Assembly: GCA_943735955.1 (NCBI GenBank)
Contig: OX030956.1
Location: forward strand, 3,908,412 to 3,972,411
Direction: 5' to 3'
DNA: 64,000 bases
DNA from: Piscicola geometra
Lineage: Eukaryota > Annelida > Clitellata > Hirudinida > Piscicolidae
Of this stretch, positions 62,580-64,000 are shown piece after piece. A model generated the notes under the pieces. That model saw only the letters and a program-made list of their open reading frames with translations, was not told the origin of the DNA and searched no databases. The translations under genes were made by a program, and so were the position numbers. Every line of letters begins with the position of its first letter. Within the stretch, counting starts at the first letter, position 1.

Positions 62580-64000
62580 ATGGCGGCGAAGGTGACCTTC
62601 AAGTCGATGGACTACTTCAAGTTCCGGAAGTACATCATCGACAAGGACGACTCATCATCCTCGTGCGGCAAAGAGGTCACCTCGTTGTGCGCATGCGTGC
62701 ACACGCTGAACATGCGGGACGACAAGTTCGATGATGGAGAGGAGGAAGCAACGAGGCTGCAGGAAATCTTCGCCAGCTACAAGCAGATCTTAGCTTTCAA
62801 GCGGGTAGAGGCGGTCGACGTGCGTCTGAAGAGTGGTTGGTGGGGCGACCAGAAGAGTGGTCTGTCGGTCGGCAAGGTGAAGCCCGCCATGCTGAAGGAC
62901 GTGCTGGTCGCCAAGTGCAAGGATTGGAACGACAGGCATGAAGATGGCGGAGATGGCAGGGATGCTGCGTTGGCGAAGACGATTGAAGGACCCGGTGTGT
63001 ATGTCTTCAAGCACAAGGAGAAGAGCTGCTTCCAGCAAGTGTTTGCTTGCACTGATAACATCTTCACAAGGTGGTCAACTCTTTCAGTTGCCATGGGGAT
63101 CATTTCTAGCTTTCAAAACTTGGGGAGAATTAATAAAAAGAATAATTTTATTAATAAAAAATATTCGTTCAAAGCTATATTACCAAAAATGAGTAAAGAA
63201 TTAATATAAAGTATAATTTTAGATTTTAAAAAAAGTAATTACCAAAATAATTTATAAATCTTAAATTCAAACCAGGTGCTCAGAGTTGTTTAAGGCGACG
63301 TTTGATGCCACTGCTTACAGCCCCCTCTCTTCCCTCCTCATCATCTCACTCGTCAATGACTGGGATTTCTATTACATTCCTTCTGAAGGTTTTTCATTTA
63401 TGGCGAAGATTGGTATTTTAACTATATTTCTCAATTTGAATTCTTAAATTTGAAAATTTTTATTTTTAAATTAACAGTTTTTCTCAATATATAAACTTCT
63501 CTAATTGCTCGCCATAAAGTTCAGTAACACCACTACTAAAAAAATAAAAATATCGATCAACGTCAGGCATAGCGGAAGTGCTTAAGGTCCTCCAAAACGA
63601 CACCATCCTCAAGCACGATACGCTCTGGCCCCATGGATTGAACGTGACACTGTCGATTGAGACGCCCTTCGACATCAAGCAGTTCAGGGAGTCGTGTGTG
63701 AGGCACAACTGGCCCCCTGAGAGGGTTCTCAGGCCGTCCAAGGTAGCCATGGCGTTTGGGAAGATGGGGGAGGGGGTGCATGTTGATAATTATTTCATTT
63801 TATGTTATCAAATATTATAATTTTTAATGATTATAATAGTGAAAAGATAATTATTAATTATATTATAATTAAAGATAATTATAATCTTGGTATGGATCTC
63901 AAATGGAAAAATAGAAATGGAAAAATATATAATGTGTTTTCTCATTGCCAGAGCTACATACATTCATGATGATGAACTATTTGAAGGTGCAAAGCATAGA
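62580..64000 (+). CDS. Unrecognised multi-exon protein, 5' part
   Basis: ATG in a strong context (AAAATGGCGG) opens MAAKVTFKSMDYFKFRKYII. Exons 62580-63070, 63276-63388 and 63567-63742 join at GT-AG sites in matching phases (2, 1, 0) to give 260 residues. A possible 33-nt exon at 63954-63986 follows. Exons are GC-rich in AT-rich surroundings and keep protein-like composition, so coding is well supported. Blocks include SGWWGDQKSGLSVGKVKPAM, LSSLLIISLVNDWDFYYIPS and FRESCVRHNWPPERVLRPSK. No signal peptide or transmembrane segment; a Ser-rich patch (DDSSSSCGK) lies near the start. I do not recognise the family. The 3' end is outside the window. Confidence 0.75.

Overview
This window is animal (metazoan) nuclear DNA. 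Genes are split into many small exons with GT-AG introns. The families are animal-type (myosin VI, a KChIP-type EF-hand protein, a rhodopsin-family peptide GPCR, the spliceosome core protein Prp8). The background is very AT-rich, with LINE, SINE and hAT debris and large microsatellites. I infer an invertebrate, possibly a lophotrochozoan, but nothing here fixes the phylum.

Layout. 1-8461 (minus): motor, lever arm and first tail exon of unconventional myosin VI, 22 exons; the 3' end lies outside the window. 11077-11907: a complete non-autonomous hAT transposon with a perfect 8-bp target-site duplication. 12137-15696 (minus): a Kv-channel-interacting-protein-like gene. Its exon sizes match vertebrate KCNIP genes except for one fused, enlarged exon, and a candidate N-myristoylated first exon lies at 17867-17912. 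16400-30400: gene-poor AT-rich DNA with minisatellites. 30463-36093 (plus): a two-exon FMRFamide-receptor-like GPCR with a giant second extracellular loop. 39642-40390 (minus): 5'-truncated L2/CR1-type LINE reverse transcriptase remnant; five more 3' tails of similar type are scattered in the window. 44395-59913 (minus): complete PRPF8/Prp8, 16 exons summing to 2335 codons plus stop, the same length as human PRPF8. 62580 to the end (plus): an unrecognised multi-exon gene that runs off the window.

The genes show no operon-like or pathway link: myosin VI is a minus-end-directed actin motor, KChIP a Ca-sensing channel subunit, the GPCR a neuropeptide receptor and Prp8 the spliceosome scaffold.

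The most striking non-gene signal concerns intron ends. In most Prp8 introns the 5' end is a G/T-rich low-complexity tract and the 3' end a C/A-rich one on the sense strand. The two ends of one intron could therefore pair and bring the splice sites together. Parts of the same pattern occur in myosin VI and KChIP. Other points of interest are a GC-AG intron and a frame-breaking 17-bp tandem duplication in the KChIP gene, and a SINE family whose most complete copy has a tRNA-like head.
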